Positions 44,645 through 53,079 of a stretch of DNA of 57,648 bases are shown here, in pieces. Source of the DNA: an uncultured Eisenbergiella sp. (lineage in GTDB: Bacteria; Bacillota; Clostridia; Lachnospirales; Lachnospiraceae); NCBI GenBank assembly GCA_910585455.1, contig CAJUEL010000030.1, positions 1 to 57,648 of the forward strand, read 5' to 3'. The translations under genes and the position numbers were made by a program. The notes beneath the pieces were generated by a model. It saw nothing but the letters and a program-made list of their open reading frames with translations, had not been told where the DNA came from and searched no databases. Each line of letters begins with the position of its first letter. Position 1 is the stretch's first letter.

Positions 44645-45357
44645 ATATCGCAATCCTGATCGCGGGCGGCTCCGGGCACCGCGTGGGGCAGGAGATTCCG
44701 AAGCAATTCATTCATGTATATGATAAGCCTGTTCTGATCTATACGCTGGAGGGATTCCAGAAGCATCCGCAAATCGATGAGATCGGTCTGGTATGCCTGG
44801 ACGGATGGCACGATGTTGTGAGAGCCTATGCCAGGCAGTTTGACATTGACAAGCTCAAATGGATCATTTCCGGCGGGGAAACGGCGCAGGAATCCATCCG
44901 GGAGGGCGTGTATCATCTGGAAGGGAAGTGCCGGGAGGAGGACACGGTCATCATCCATGACGGGATTCGGCCGTTGGTGGACGATTCCGTATTGAGCGAC
45001 GTCATCCAGAAATGTGAAAAATATGGGAACGCGGTGACGGCGCTTCCTTATAATGAGCAGATTTTTGTGGCGGACGACGCTATGTCCACCGTGCGGTATA
45101 TTCCGCGGGAAACCCTGCGCAGAGTCGCGACGCCGCAGGCATACAAATTCGGCAGACTGGACCGGGCGTATCATGAGGCCTTTGAAAAGGAAATCGGGAT
45201 TCATGGCTCTTCCTATACGAACACCATGATGGTGGAGCTGGGGGAGAGGCTGTACTTTGCAAACGGCTCTGACAAAAATATCAAAATCACCACGAAGGAT
45301 GATCTGGAGCTGTTTAAGGCGTATCTGAAGATGGAGAAGGACAGCTGGCTGAAATAG
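44641..45357 (+). CDS. IspD/TarI-type cytidylyltransferase
   Basis: A 238-residue nucleotidyltransferase with the loop IAGGSGHRVGQEIPKQF, the substrate-binding region IISGGETAQESIREG and IIHDGIRPLV. The IspD and TarI families are alike. The surrounding TagF-like genes and the dehydrogenase-type neighbour favour a ribitol- or other alditol-phosphate cytidylyltransferase (TarI-like) rather than isoprenoid synthesis. It is coupled by ATGA to the carrier protein gene. Confidence 0.82.
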   Translation: MNIAILIAGGSGHRVGQEIPKQFIHVYDKPVLIYTLEGFQKHPQIDEIGLVCLDGWHDVVRAYARQFDIDKLKWIISGGETAQESIREGVYHLEGKCREEDTVIIHDGIRPLVDDSVLSDVIQKCEKYGNAVTALPYNEQIFVADDAMSTVRYIPRETLRRVATPQAYKFGRLDRAYHEAFEKEIGIHGSSYTNTMMVELGERLYFANGSDKNIKITTKDDLELFKAYLKMEKDSWLK

Positions 45358-45375
45358 TTTGGCCAGGGCTGAAGT

Positions 45376-45407
45376 GGCAACCGTTTGGGCCTGGCTGAAT
45401 GGTCGCC
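45376..45407 (+). repeat. Dispersed hairpin repeat, copy A
   Basis: GGCAACCGTTTGGGC and GGCTGAATGGTCGCC pair with only two mismatches around a CT centre. The sequence is about 80% identical to copy B at 46500-46529. Where the two differ at the base of the stem (GGC/GCC against GTAAC/GTTAC) the changes are compensatory, which points to conserved RNA or cruciform structure. Confidence 0.55.
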
Positions 45408-45433
45408 TGAATTGTGATTGAAACAGGTGGGAT

Positions 45434-46486
45434 ATGAAAAATTTATGGAATCATGCGCTTTACAGGGAAGATATCGGTTACGTGGCCGGACTGGATTTGC
45501 CCTGGGACAGGCTGGAACATACAAAGGTGCTGATCACCGGCGCGGGCGGGCTGATCGGCAGCTTTCTCGTGGATGTGCTGATGTGGCGGAACGCACATGC
45601 GGGGATGAACTGCAGGATCTACGCGATGGGCAGGAACGGGGACAGAGCGCGGGAGCGGTTTGACCGGTATTGGCAAAGCCCGCTGTTTTCCTTTCTTTTA
45701 CACGATATTACAGAACCGCTCCGTATGGAAGAAGGCTTTGACTATATCCTGCATCTTGCCAGCAACACCCATCCGGCGGCCTATGCCACGCAGCCTGTCA
45801 GCACGATCACGACGAATGTGATGGGGACGGACAATCTTTTGCGGTATGCGGCAGCGCACGGCACAGGGCGGTTTTTGTTCGCTTCTTCCAACGAAATATA
45901 CGGCGAGAACCGGGGAGACGCAGAATTTTTTTCAGAGGAGTACTGCGGGTATCTGGACTGTAATACGCTGCGGGCGGGATATCCGGAGAGCAAGCGCTGT
46001 GGAGAGGCGCTCTGTCAGGCATACAGGAGCGAAAAGGGGATCGATATTGTGATTTCAAGACTGACGAGAAGCTATGGTCCGACCCTTTTGCCATCGGACA
46101 CAAAGGCCATGTCTCAGTTTTTACAGAAAGCGGTATCCGGCGGGGACATCGTTTTAAAGAGCGAGGGGAACCAGTTTTATTCTTATACCTATGTGGCGGA
46201 CGCCGTGTCAGGTCTGTTGGCAGTGCTCTTAAAAGGAGAATGCGGGGAAGCCTACAATGTGGCGGATGAAAAGTCGGATATCAGGCTGAAGGATCTGGCG
46301 GGCGTGATCGCGGGGCTGTGCGGCAGAAGGGTGATTTTTGAAATACCTGACAGCACAGAAAAAATGGGCTATAGCACAGCCACAAAGGCAAGGCTGGACG
46401 GCAGCAAATGCAAAAAACTCGGCTGGAGGATGCGGTATGATATTCCCCAGGGGGTTGAGAGAACGCTCTGTATTCTGAATGCTTAG
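45434..46486 (+). CDS. NAD-dependent epimerase/dehydratase
   Basis: A 350-residue extended SDR enzyme. The cofactor motif VLITGAGGLIGSFLVDVL begins near residue 31; LHLASNTHP follows, and the catalytic YPESK lies near residue 178. Such enzymes convert nucleotide-activated sugars, for example UDP-glucuronate to UDP-xylose or dTDP-sugars. With the TarI-like gene upstream it may supply one activated building block. The substrate is not determinable from the sequence. Confidence 0.85.
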   Translation: MKNLWNHALYREDIGYVAGLDLPWDRLEHTKVLITGAGGLIGSFLVDVLMWRNAHAGMNCRIYAMGRNGDRARERFDRYWQSPLFSFLLHDITEPLRMEEGFDYILHLASNTHPAAYATQPVSTITTNVMGTDNLLRYAAAHGTGRFLFASSNEIYGENRGDAEFFSEEYCGYLDCNTLRAGYPESKRCGEALCQAYRSEKGIDIVISRLTRSYGPTLLPSDTKAMSQFLQKAVSGGDIVLKSEGNQFYSYTYVADAVSGLLAVLLKGECGEAYNVADEKSDIRLKDLAGVIAGLCGRRVIFEIPDSTEKMGYSTATKARLDGSKCKKLGWRMRYDIPQGVERTLCILNA

Positions 46487-46499
46487 GAAAGTGAAACAG

Positions 46500-46529
46500 G
46501 TAACAGTTTGGACCTGTCTGAATCGTTAC
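46500..46529 (+). repeat. Dispersed hairpin repeat, copy B
   Basis: GTAACAGTTTGGAC and GTCTGAATCGTTAC pair at 13 of 14 positions, counting G-T pairs, around a CT centre. An A-run follows, so it is not a plus-strand terminator. It sits in the 71-bp gap before the next gene, as copy A does one gene earlier. Confidence 0.55.
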
Positions 46530-46557
46530 AAAAAAAACAGTTTTGGAGGTCGTAGCC

Positions 46558-48888
46558 ATGCAAGAGGAGGAACTCATCAGGAATCTGCCAAAGGCCCTGC
46601 TCAACTGGTACGCGTTTGAGCCGGGCAAAAAGGCGCTTTTTATCTCCGGCGGGGAGGAAGCCTGTGAAGCGCTGTATGAGGCGTTGCAGGAAAAAGAGCT
46701 TTGCGCGGTCAGGGCAGAGGCCGGCAGTCTGGATCAGCTGGAAGTGGAGGAGCAGTTTGATTATATTGTTGCGGCAGGCGTTTTAGAGCGGAGCGAAAGT
46801 CCGGCAGCGCTTCTGGCAACCTGCAGGGCATTGCTAAAGCCGGATGGCAGGCTGTTTGTGGGAGCGGAAAATCGTTTGGCGCTGCGGTATTTTTGCGGGG
46901 ATAAGGACAGATTTTCCCACCATGTGCTGGACGGCATTGACGGCTACGAAAAGGTGGTCGGAAAGGGCAGGGAGCGGATGCAGGGGCGTGCCTTTTCAAA
47001 ATCAGAGCTGGCGGATATGCTGGAACAGGCCGGTTTTCGGGGATATCGCTTCTATTCCGTTCTGCCCTGCCTGACCAGGCCGCAGCTGATGCTGGCGGAG
47101 GGGTATCGACCGAATGAGTCAATCGCGGTGCGGGTGTTTCCGGAATACAACAGCCCGGAAACGGTGTTTTTGGAGGAAGAAAAGCTGTATGACGCCCTGA
47201 TGGAAAACAATATGTTCCATCAGATGGCGGGCGCTTTTTTGATTGAGTGCCCTGCGAACGGAATTGCTTCCGACATCGATCAGATCACGGTGCAGGGGGA
47301 GCGGAGCCGGGATACGGCCATGGCGACGGTCATCCAAGGACGCAGAACGGTGGAAAAAAGGGCGATGTATCCGGAGGGAAAGCAGAAAGTGTATGCGCTG
47401 GCAGAGCATGAGGCGTATTTGCGGCGGCACGGTGTGCCGATGGTGGAGGCAGCCGTAGAGAGGAACGCGTATGTGATGCCCTATGTGGAGGGGCAGATCG
47501 CGACGGCGTATTTTCAGGATTTGCTGGGGCGTGACCGGGACTTATTTTTGCGGGAGCTGGAAGCGTTTCGGCGGCTGATTGAGACCTCCTCTGAGCAGGT
47601 CCCTTATGAACAGGTCAACTGGCGGCAGTTCGAGCCGGGCTGGGAGAAGCGCAAAAAGGACGATCCCAATATCGATAAATGGGAGAAGCTTGCTTTTGGA
47701 AGCCAGGAGGAGAGGCGCGAGATCGGGGTAATCCTGAAAAGGGGCTATGTGGATCTGGTCTCGATCAACTGCTTTCATACGGAAAAGGGCTTTTTGTTTT
47801 TTGATCAGGAGCTTTGTCTGGAAAATTTTCCGGCGAACGCCATTTTCATCCGGACGATTGATTTCATTTATAAAGACAGACCGGATCTGGAGCAAATATT
47901 TCCCAGAGAGGAGCTTTACCGGCATTTTCATCTGTTTACCCACAGGAGCACCTGGTGGAAGGCGGGCGGCGCATTTTTGAATCAGCTGCGCAATGACCGG
48001 GTGCTGGCGGGCTTTCATAGGCGGCACCGACGGGATGACAGGACCGTCCTGTCCAACCGGTATCGGATGGACTATACTCAGGAGGAATACGACCGGCTTT
48101 TCAACAATATTTTCAAAGGCGCTGACGGCAAACGGATTTATCTGTTCGGTTCCGGCAATTATGCGAAGCAGTTTATTGAGCAGTTCGGGAAATACTATGA
48201 AATCGCCGGGATTCTGGACAACGATGCGGACAAATGGGGCGGCGAGGTTTGCGGAATCCGGATTTTCGGACCGGATTGCCTTGTGGGGTGCAAGGAGCCC
48301 TTTAAGGTGTATATCTGCATCAAATATTTTGAGGATGTGCTCGCTCAGCTGAAAGGGATGCAGGTGAAGGATATTTCCGTGTATGACCCCAGGCTTGCCT
48401 ATGAGAGGCCGCTGCGGCAGGCAGTGCGGCAGGAGGATGCAGCCCCGAAGCCATATCATATCGGCTATGTGGCGGGGGTGTTCGATCTGTTCCACATCGG
48501 GCATCTGAACGTTTTGCGGCGGGCGAAGGAGCAATGCGATTATCTGATCGTCGGGGTCGTGACGGATGAGCAGGTCATCCGGAGCAAAAAGACGAAGCCA
48601 TACATTCCCTTTGGGGAGCGGTTGGAAATCGTGCAGGCGTGCCGGTATGTGGATGAAGCGGTGGAAATCCCCATAGACCGGCCGAATACGGAGGACGCCT
48701 ATTACATGTATCATTTTGACGTTCAGTTTTCCGGAAGCGACTATGCGGATGACCCTGCCTGGCTTGGGCGGAAGGTGTTTTTACAGCAGCACGGGGCTGA
48801 CATGGTGTTTTTTCCCTATACGGAGACGACGAGCTCGACGGAGATCAAGGAGCGGATCAGCCCGGTGCGGATTGGAAACAAAAAGTGA
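46558..48888 (+). CDS. Methyltransferase / kinase-like / Rossmann / TagD-like fusion
   Basis: A 776-residue four-part protein. Residues about 10-190 look like a class I methyltransferase (FDYIVAAGVLERSESP, then LLKPDGRLFVGAEN), although the glycine-rich motif I is degenerate. Residues about 240-470 resemble an aminoglycoside-phosphotransferase-like kinase (EHEAYLRRHGVPMVEA, a late FFDQEL). Residues about 522-612 are the island's Rossmann-like domain (IYLFGSGNYAKQF, then ILDNDADKWGG). Residues about 635-776 are a TagD-type cytidylyltransferase (GVFDLFHIGHLNVL, TTSSTEIKERI). It may phosphorylate a polyol and then activate it as a CDP conjugate. The ATG at 46558 follows GGAGGTCG. Confidence 0.78.
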   Translation: MQEEELIRNLPKALLNWYAFEPGKKALFISGGEEACEALYEALQEKELCAVRAEAGSLDQLEVEEQFDYIVAAGVLERSESPAALLATCRALLKPDGRLFVGAENRLALRYFCGDKDRFSHHVLDGIDGYEKVVGKGRERMQGRAFSKSELADMLEQAGFRGYRFYSVLPCLTRPQLMLAEGYRPNESIAVRVFPEYNSPETVFLEEEKLYDALMENNMFHQMAGAFLIECPANGIASDIDQITVQGERSRDTAMATVIQGRRTVEKRAMYPEGKQKVYALAEHEAYLRRHGVPMVEAAVERNAYVMPYVEGQIATAYFQDLLGRDRDLFLRELEAFRRLIETSSEQVPYEQVNWRQFEPGWEKRKKDDPNIDKWEKLAFGSQEERREIGVILKRGYVDLVSINCFHTEKGFLFFDQELCLENFPANAIFIRTIDFIYKDRPDLEQIFPREELYRHFHLFTHRSTWWKAGGAFLNQLRNDRVLAGFHRRHRRDDRTVLSNRYRMDYTQEEYDRLFNNIFKGADGKRIYLFGSGNYAKQFIEQFGKYYEIAGILDNDADKWGGEVCGIRIFGPDCLVGCKEPFKVYICIKYFEDVLAQLKGMQVKDISVYDPRLAYERPLRQAVRQEDAAPKPYHIGYVAGVFDLFHIGHLNVLRRAKEQCDYLIVGVVTDEQVIRSKKTKPYIPFGERLEIVQACRYVDEAVEIPIDRPNTEDAYYMYHFDVQFSGSDYADDPAWLGRKVFLQQHGADMVFFPYTETTSSTEIKERISPVRIGNKK

Positions 48889-48931
48889 GTGAGGCATGCC
48901 GCATGGCGGGCGATAACAGGAGGGCAGGCTG

Positions 48932-50251
48932 TTGGAGTTATTGTGTACATCATCAGGGATTGTGTGGTATAAGACCCCGAAAAAGGGAATCACGGCGGTC
49001 AAAGAGGGCGGATTTGAGGAAATCCTGCTGGACCTGTCGGCGCGCTGTCCGGCGGGAGAGCTGGAGGCGTTCGGAAGAGAGAAACAGGAAGCAAAAGCCG
49101 GCCTGTCCTCTCAGATATCTGTAAAGCCGCCCAAAAAGGAGACGATCCGGGTTTCTGAGCAGCCGAAGGAGCTGCACGCCGGTCTGGAGCAGCTGCTTTT
49201 GGAGTGTCAAAAGGCATCTGTCCGGATAGCGGCGGCCCGCGCGCCATATCTGGCGGGGAATACGAAGCGGACGGATCTGGACGGGCTGCTTTGCCGGCTC
49301 GCACAGGAAAGCATCCGGCTCTGCGGGCAGGCGGGCTGCCGGTATCTGATTGTGCGGCCGCTTTTTGCGGGGCTTGCGCGGGGAGAGGAATGGGAAGCAA
49401 ACCGCAGGTATTATCTCGGTCTGGCGGACATCGCGTGGCAAAACAATGTCATGATTTTGCTGGAAAATCAGTGCCGCGACCAAAACGGCAATCTGGTCCG
49501 TGGTATCTGTTCGGACGCAGACGAAGCCGCCGCGTGGGTTGACAGGCTGAATGCAGAAAGCGGCGGGGAGCGATTCGGGTTCTGCATGGATGTGGGCGCA
49601 TGCAGTCTGTGCGGGATGGATATGCGGGAGTTTGCGGCCGGTCTTGGCAGCCGCATCAGGGCGGTGGTCCTGCGGGACTGTGACGGGATTCACGAAAATG
49701 CGCTGCTGCCCTTTACCTGTTTGAACAGAGGGCAGTTTTTGACGGACTGGCTGGGGTTGATCCGGGGACTTCGGGAAACGGGCTTTGATGATCTCCTCAT
49801 TCTGGAGTTTGGCAGCATGACGGCGGCGTTCTCCCAGTTTCTGCGGCCGCAGCTTTTGCAGTTTGCCCATGGCCTGGGGGAATTTCTGAAATGGCAGATC
49901 GGCATGAAAAATGTGCTGAAAAAATATAAAACGCGGGTCCTTTTCGGCGCGGGAAACATGTGCCGCAATTTTATGAAATGCTATGGGGAAGAATTTCCGC
50001 CGCTTTTTACCTGTGATAATAATCAGGCCCGTTGGGGAGAGCGTTTTGAGGGACTCACGATCCGGCCGCCGGAGGCGTGCAGGGAGCTTCCCCCGGACTG
50101 TGCGATTTTTATCTGCAACGTTTATTATAAGGAAATCGAACAGCAGCTGCGGGATATGGGAATTTCCAATCCTATCGAGTATTTCAATGATGAATATATG
50201 CCGTCGTATTATTTTGACAGACTGGAATACTGGGAGGGGACAAAGCAATGA
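48932..50251 (+). CDS. TIM-barrel sugar isomerase-like protein with C-terminal Rossmann domain
   Basis: A 439-residue protein. Residues about 1-320 resemble sugar phosphate isomerase/epimerases of the AP endonuclease 2 fold (CRYLIVRPL, MILLENQCRD, FGFCMDVGACSLCGMD, LLILEFG). Residues about 332-430 are the Rossmann-like domain (VLFGAGNMCRNF, then TCDNNQARWG). The start is TTG at 48932, eight bases after GGAGG. The stop overlaps the next gene, which has the same barrel without the Rossmann part. Confidence 0.75.
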   Translation: MELLCTSSGIVWYKTPKKGITAVKEGGFEEILLDLSARCPAGELEAFGREKQEAKAGLSSQISVKPPKKETIRVSEQPKELHAGLEQLLLECQKASVRIAAARAPYLAGNTKRTDLDGLLCRLAQESIRLCGQAGCRYLIVRPLFAGLARGEEWEANRRYYLGLADIAWQNNVMILLENQCRDQNGNLVRGICSDADEAAAWVDRLNAESGGERFGFCMDVGACSLCGMDMREFAAGLGSRIRAVVLRDCDGIHENALLPFTCLNRGQFLTDWLGLIRGLRETGFDDLLILEFGSMTAAFSQFLRPQLLQFAHGLGEFLKWQIGMKNVLKKYKTRVLFGAGNMCRNFMKCYGEEFPPLFTCDNNQARWGERFEGLTIRPPEACRELPPDCAIFICNVYYKEIEQQLRDMGISNPIEYFNDEYMPSYYFDRLEYWEGTKQ

Positions 50252-51183
50252 TGGGCATAGGAGTACAGACAAAGAACGTGGTGTATGACAACAGTCCCGG
50301 GGAGGGCTTTGCCATGCTTGCTGACGCGGGCTTTTCCTGCGCGGATTTCAGCCTGAACGGGTATTTATTAAACACCGCCCTTTACCGGTCCAGCGTGAAT
50401 GATTTTTTTGACAGACCGGTCGGGGAGCTGGAGCATTTTTTTACCCCGCATAAGCAGGGGGCAAGGGCGGCAGGCATCACCATCAATCAGATGCACATGC
50501 CCTATCCGGTCTACGTGCCGGGGGCGGATCAGGCAATCAATGCTTATCTGTGGAAGCAGGTGGCGCCGAAAAGCATGGCGGTATGCGCCTTTCTGGAGTG
50601 CCCATACATTGTGGTTCATGGGTTCAAGCTGGCTCATTTTCTGGGATCGGAAGAGGCAGAATGGCAGGAAACGGCGAAATTTCTGGATTCCGTCGCACCG
50701 CTCGCCAGGGAAATGGGCATCACCATCTGCATCGAAAATCTCTATGACAGCAGGGGCGGACACCTGGTGGAGGGACCCTGCTGCAATGCGAAAAAGGCGG
50801 TAGAGCGCATTGACCGGTTCAATGAAAAATACAGGGCGGAGGTTTTGGGCTTCTGCTTTGACACAGGCCATGCCAACATTGTGGGACTGGATTTCGAGGC
50901 GTTTATCAGGACACTGGGCGATCGCCTGAAGGTGCTGCATGTGCATGACAACGACGGCATTTCCGATTTGCACCAGATTCCCTTTACTTTCGCGAAGACG
51001 CGGGAAAACCGCTCCTCCACCGATTGGGAGGGGTTTGTCAGAGGATTGCGTGGGATTCATTTTGACCGGGTCTTAAGCTTTGAAACGGCTCCCGTGCTGA
51101 CCGCGTTCCCGAAACCGATGAAGCGGGAGGCGCTGGGATTTATTGCCGGGATTGGGCGGTATTTCCGGGAGGAGATAACGTAA
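50248..51183 (+). CDS. Sugar phosphate isomerase/epimerase (TIM barrel)
   Basis: A 311-residue protein of the xylose-isomerase-like barrel family. Metal-site motifs are visible: INQMHMPYPVY, YIVVHGFKL, ICIENLYDSRGG, FCFDTGHANI and VLHVHDNDG. It probably isomerises or epimerises a sugar or alditol intermediate. ATGATG at the start overlaps the stop of the related upstream gene, so the two may work as a pair. It is the last gene of the glycan transcription unit. Confidence 0.85.
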   Translation: MMGIGVQTKNVVYDNSPGEGFAMLADAGFSCADFSLNGYLLNTALYRSSVNDFFDRPVGELEHFFTPHKQGARAAGITINQMHMPYPVYVPGADQAINAYLWKQVAPKSMAVCAFLECPYIVVHGFKLAHFLGSEEAEWQETAKFLDSVAPLAREMGITICIENLYDSRGGHLVEGPCCNAKKAVERIDRFNEKYRAEVLGFCFDTGHANIVGLDFEAFIRTLGDRLKVLHVHDNDGISDLHQIPFTFAKTRENRSSTDWEGFVRGLRGIHFDRVLSFETAPVLTAFPKPMKREALGFIAGIGRYFREEIT

Positions 51184-51216
51184 TTGTTCAGACAGAATAT
51201 TTTTCATACAGTCTTA

Positions 51217-51245
51217 TTTACATTGGAAAGATTTCCGCTTATACT
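51217..51245 (+). promoter_or_regulatory. Promoter with palindromic spacer
   Basis: TTTACA (51217-51222) and TATACT (51240-51245) are 17 bp apart. The spacer contains a palindrome GGAAAGATTTCC (51225-51236), which could bind a repressor. It points at the AAA/PD-(D/E)XK gene 75 bp downstream, making that gene independent of the glycan operon. Confidence 0.65.
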
Positions 51246-51319
51246 TAAAAAATGAATAGCAGTCAGAAGGGGACGGTGTCGGCTTGATGCTGCCGTCCGA
51301 CTGTGGCGGAGGTATTTTC

Positions 51320-53014
51320 ATGGAACATGCTCCATTGCCCGTGGGTGTTGATAATTTCGAAAAGCTGATCACACGGGGCTATTATTTTGTGGACAAAACA
51401 AATTTCATCAGGGATCTGATTGACAAGAAAGCGGATGTCAATCTGTTTACCCGTCCCAGAAGGTTTGGGAAAACGCTCAATATGAGCATGCTGCGGCTTT
51501 TCTTTGAGGACAGGCGGACAGATAAAGGAGAGGCTGTGGATATGAGCTCTCTGTTTCATGGACTGCACATTATGCGGGCGGGGGAAAAATATCTGGCTCA
51601 TATGGGACAGTATCCGGTGATCAATCTGACCCTGAAGGGCAGCAAACAGGCTGATTTTTCATTGGCCTATGCGATGCTGAAAAGACAGATCGCGCAGGAA
51701 TACGTCCGCCATGCATTCATTCTGGAGGAGCCTGGACTGGCAGAGCAAAAGGAGCGGTATTTGCAGATCATGCGGGAAACGGCGCCGAGAGAAGCTTATG
51801 CGGATGCGCTGGAATTCTTATCCCGGTGTCTGGAGCGTTATTATGGAAAAAAAGTGATTATTCTGATCGATGAATACGATGTGCCTCTGGAGAACGCATA
51901 TATGCATGGCTTTTATCAGGAAATGACGGATGTAATCCGTTCTCTGTTCGAATCCTCTCTGAAAACGAACAGCAGCCTGGAGTTTGCGGTGATTACCGGA
52001 TGTCTGCGGATTTCGAAAGAATCCATTTTTACCGGAATGAACAATATGAAAACAATTTCCATTCTGGATGAGAGATATGATGAATATTTCGGATTTACGG
52101 ATACAGAGGTCAGGAAAATATGCGAGGATTATCAGCTGCCTCATAAATACGAAGTCATGAAAGAATGGTATGACGGATATTTGTTTGGAAAAATGAATGT
52201 ATACAATCCATGGAGCGTCATTCAGTTTATGGATGACCTGCAGGAAAATGCGGATTGGTTTCCCCGCGCTTATTGGGCGAATACCTCATCCAACAGCATC
52301 GTGCGCAGCCTGATTGAATGGTCTGATGAAAGCGCCAGAGAGGAAATCGGACGGTTAATTGGTGGTGGTATGATTGAGAAGATCGTGCATGAGGATATCA
52401 CCTATGGGGAAATTTATGAGACGATGGACAATCTTTGGAATTTCATGTTTTTTACGGGATATTTCCGTAAGGTTTCAGAACGGTTTGATGTGGAGGAAAA
52501 GCAGCACTATCTGACATTGAAAATACCGAATGCGGAAGTGGAATCTATTTTCAGAAATAAAATCATGATATGGTTCCAGGAAAAAATCAAACAGCGGGAT
52601 AAAGCCAGACTGTACGCCGCATTTTTAGGAAAGGATGCGCACGCTTTGGAAGAGGAGCTGAACGATGTGCTGCTGGAGACGATCAGCTGTATAGATGAAC
52701 AGGAAAATTTTTATCATGGATTGGTGGCGGGATTGCTTTCTGGTATGAAGGGATATCTTATCAGGTCGAACCGGGAAGCCGGAAAAGGCAGATATGATCT
52801 TTGTGTGAAACCGGTATCCAAAAGAAAGGAAGCCTTTGTAATAGAATTCAAGGTCGCAAAACGGGTAAAGGACCTGGAAAAAAAGGCGCAGGAAGCGCTG
52901 GAACAGATTGCGGAAAGAGGCTATATCCGGGAGCTTGAGGAGGAAGAGTATCCGCTTGTCAGCTGCTATGGAATCGCTTTTTGCGGGAAGGAATGTCTGG
53001 TAAAGCTTTTATAG
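51320..53014 (+). CDS. AAA-ATPase-like protein with C-terminal PD-(D/E)XK nuclease
   Basis: A 564-residue protein of the AAA_34-type/DUF1703 group. The N-terminus has PLPVGVDNFEKLITRGYYFV, DKT and the Walker A-like RPRRFGKT; Walker B is VIILIDEYDVPLE. The C-terminal PD-(D/E)XK domain shows GRYDLCV and VIEFKVAK. These proteins are very common, often multicopy, in gut Bacteroidetes and Clostridia; their function is unproven and a selfish or defence role is guessed. GGAGG precedes the ATG at 51320. It is separate from the glycan genes. Confidence 0.88.
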   Translation: MEHAPLPVGVDNFEKLITRGYYFVDKTNFIRDLIDKKADVNLFTRPRRFGKTLNMSMLRLFFEDRRTDKGEAVDMSSLFHGLHIMRAGEKYLAHMGQYPVINLTLKGSKQADFSLAYAMLKRQIAQEYVRHAFILEEPGLAEQKERYLQIMRETAPREAYADALEFLSRCLERYYGKKVIILIDEYDVPLENAYMHGFYQEMTDVIRSLFESSLKTNSSLEFAVITGCLRISKESIFTGMNNMKTISILDERYDEYFGFTDTEVRKICEDYQLPHKYEVMKEWYDGYLFGKMNVYNPWSVIQFMDDLQENADWFPRAYWANTSSNSIVRSLIEWSDESAREEIGRLIGGGMIEKIVHEDITYGEIYETMDNLWNFMFFTGYFRKVSERFDVEEKQHYLTLKIPNAEVESIFRNKIMIWFQEKIKQRDKARLYAAFLGKDAHALEEELNDVLLETISCIDEQENFYHGLVAGLLSGMKGYLIRSNREAGKGRYDLCVKPVSKRKEAFVIEFKVAKRVKDLEKKAQEALEQIAERGYIRELEEEEYPLVSCYGIAFCGKECLVKLL

Positions 53015-53079
53015 TGTTTATGGTCCCCGTATGGAAAAGAACAGCATTTTCCAGCGGGGATTTGTGTTTGGCAGGTGCA

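Noticed and set aside
44641..45357. IspD of the isoprenoid pathway
   Set aside because: It is possible by family, but the island context of CDP-alditol enzymes and the GGETAQESI region fit a TarI-type enzyme better. I keep the call at the IspD/TarI level.
48953..50272. A 439-codon minus-strand reading frame opposite the TIM-barrel gene
   Set aside because: It mirrors the real gene, is rich in Arg, Pro and His as expected from antisense GC-rich coding DNA, and shows no domain. The plus-strand frame has clear family motifs and an operon fit.
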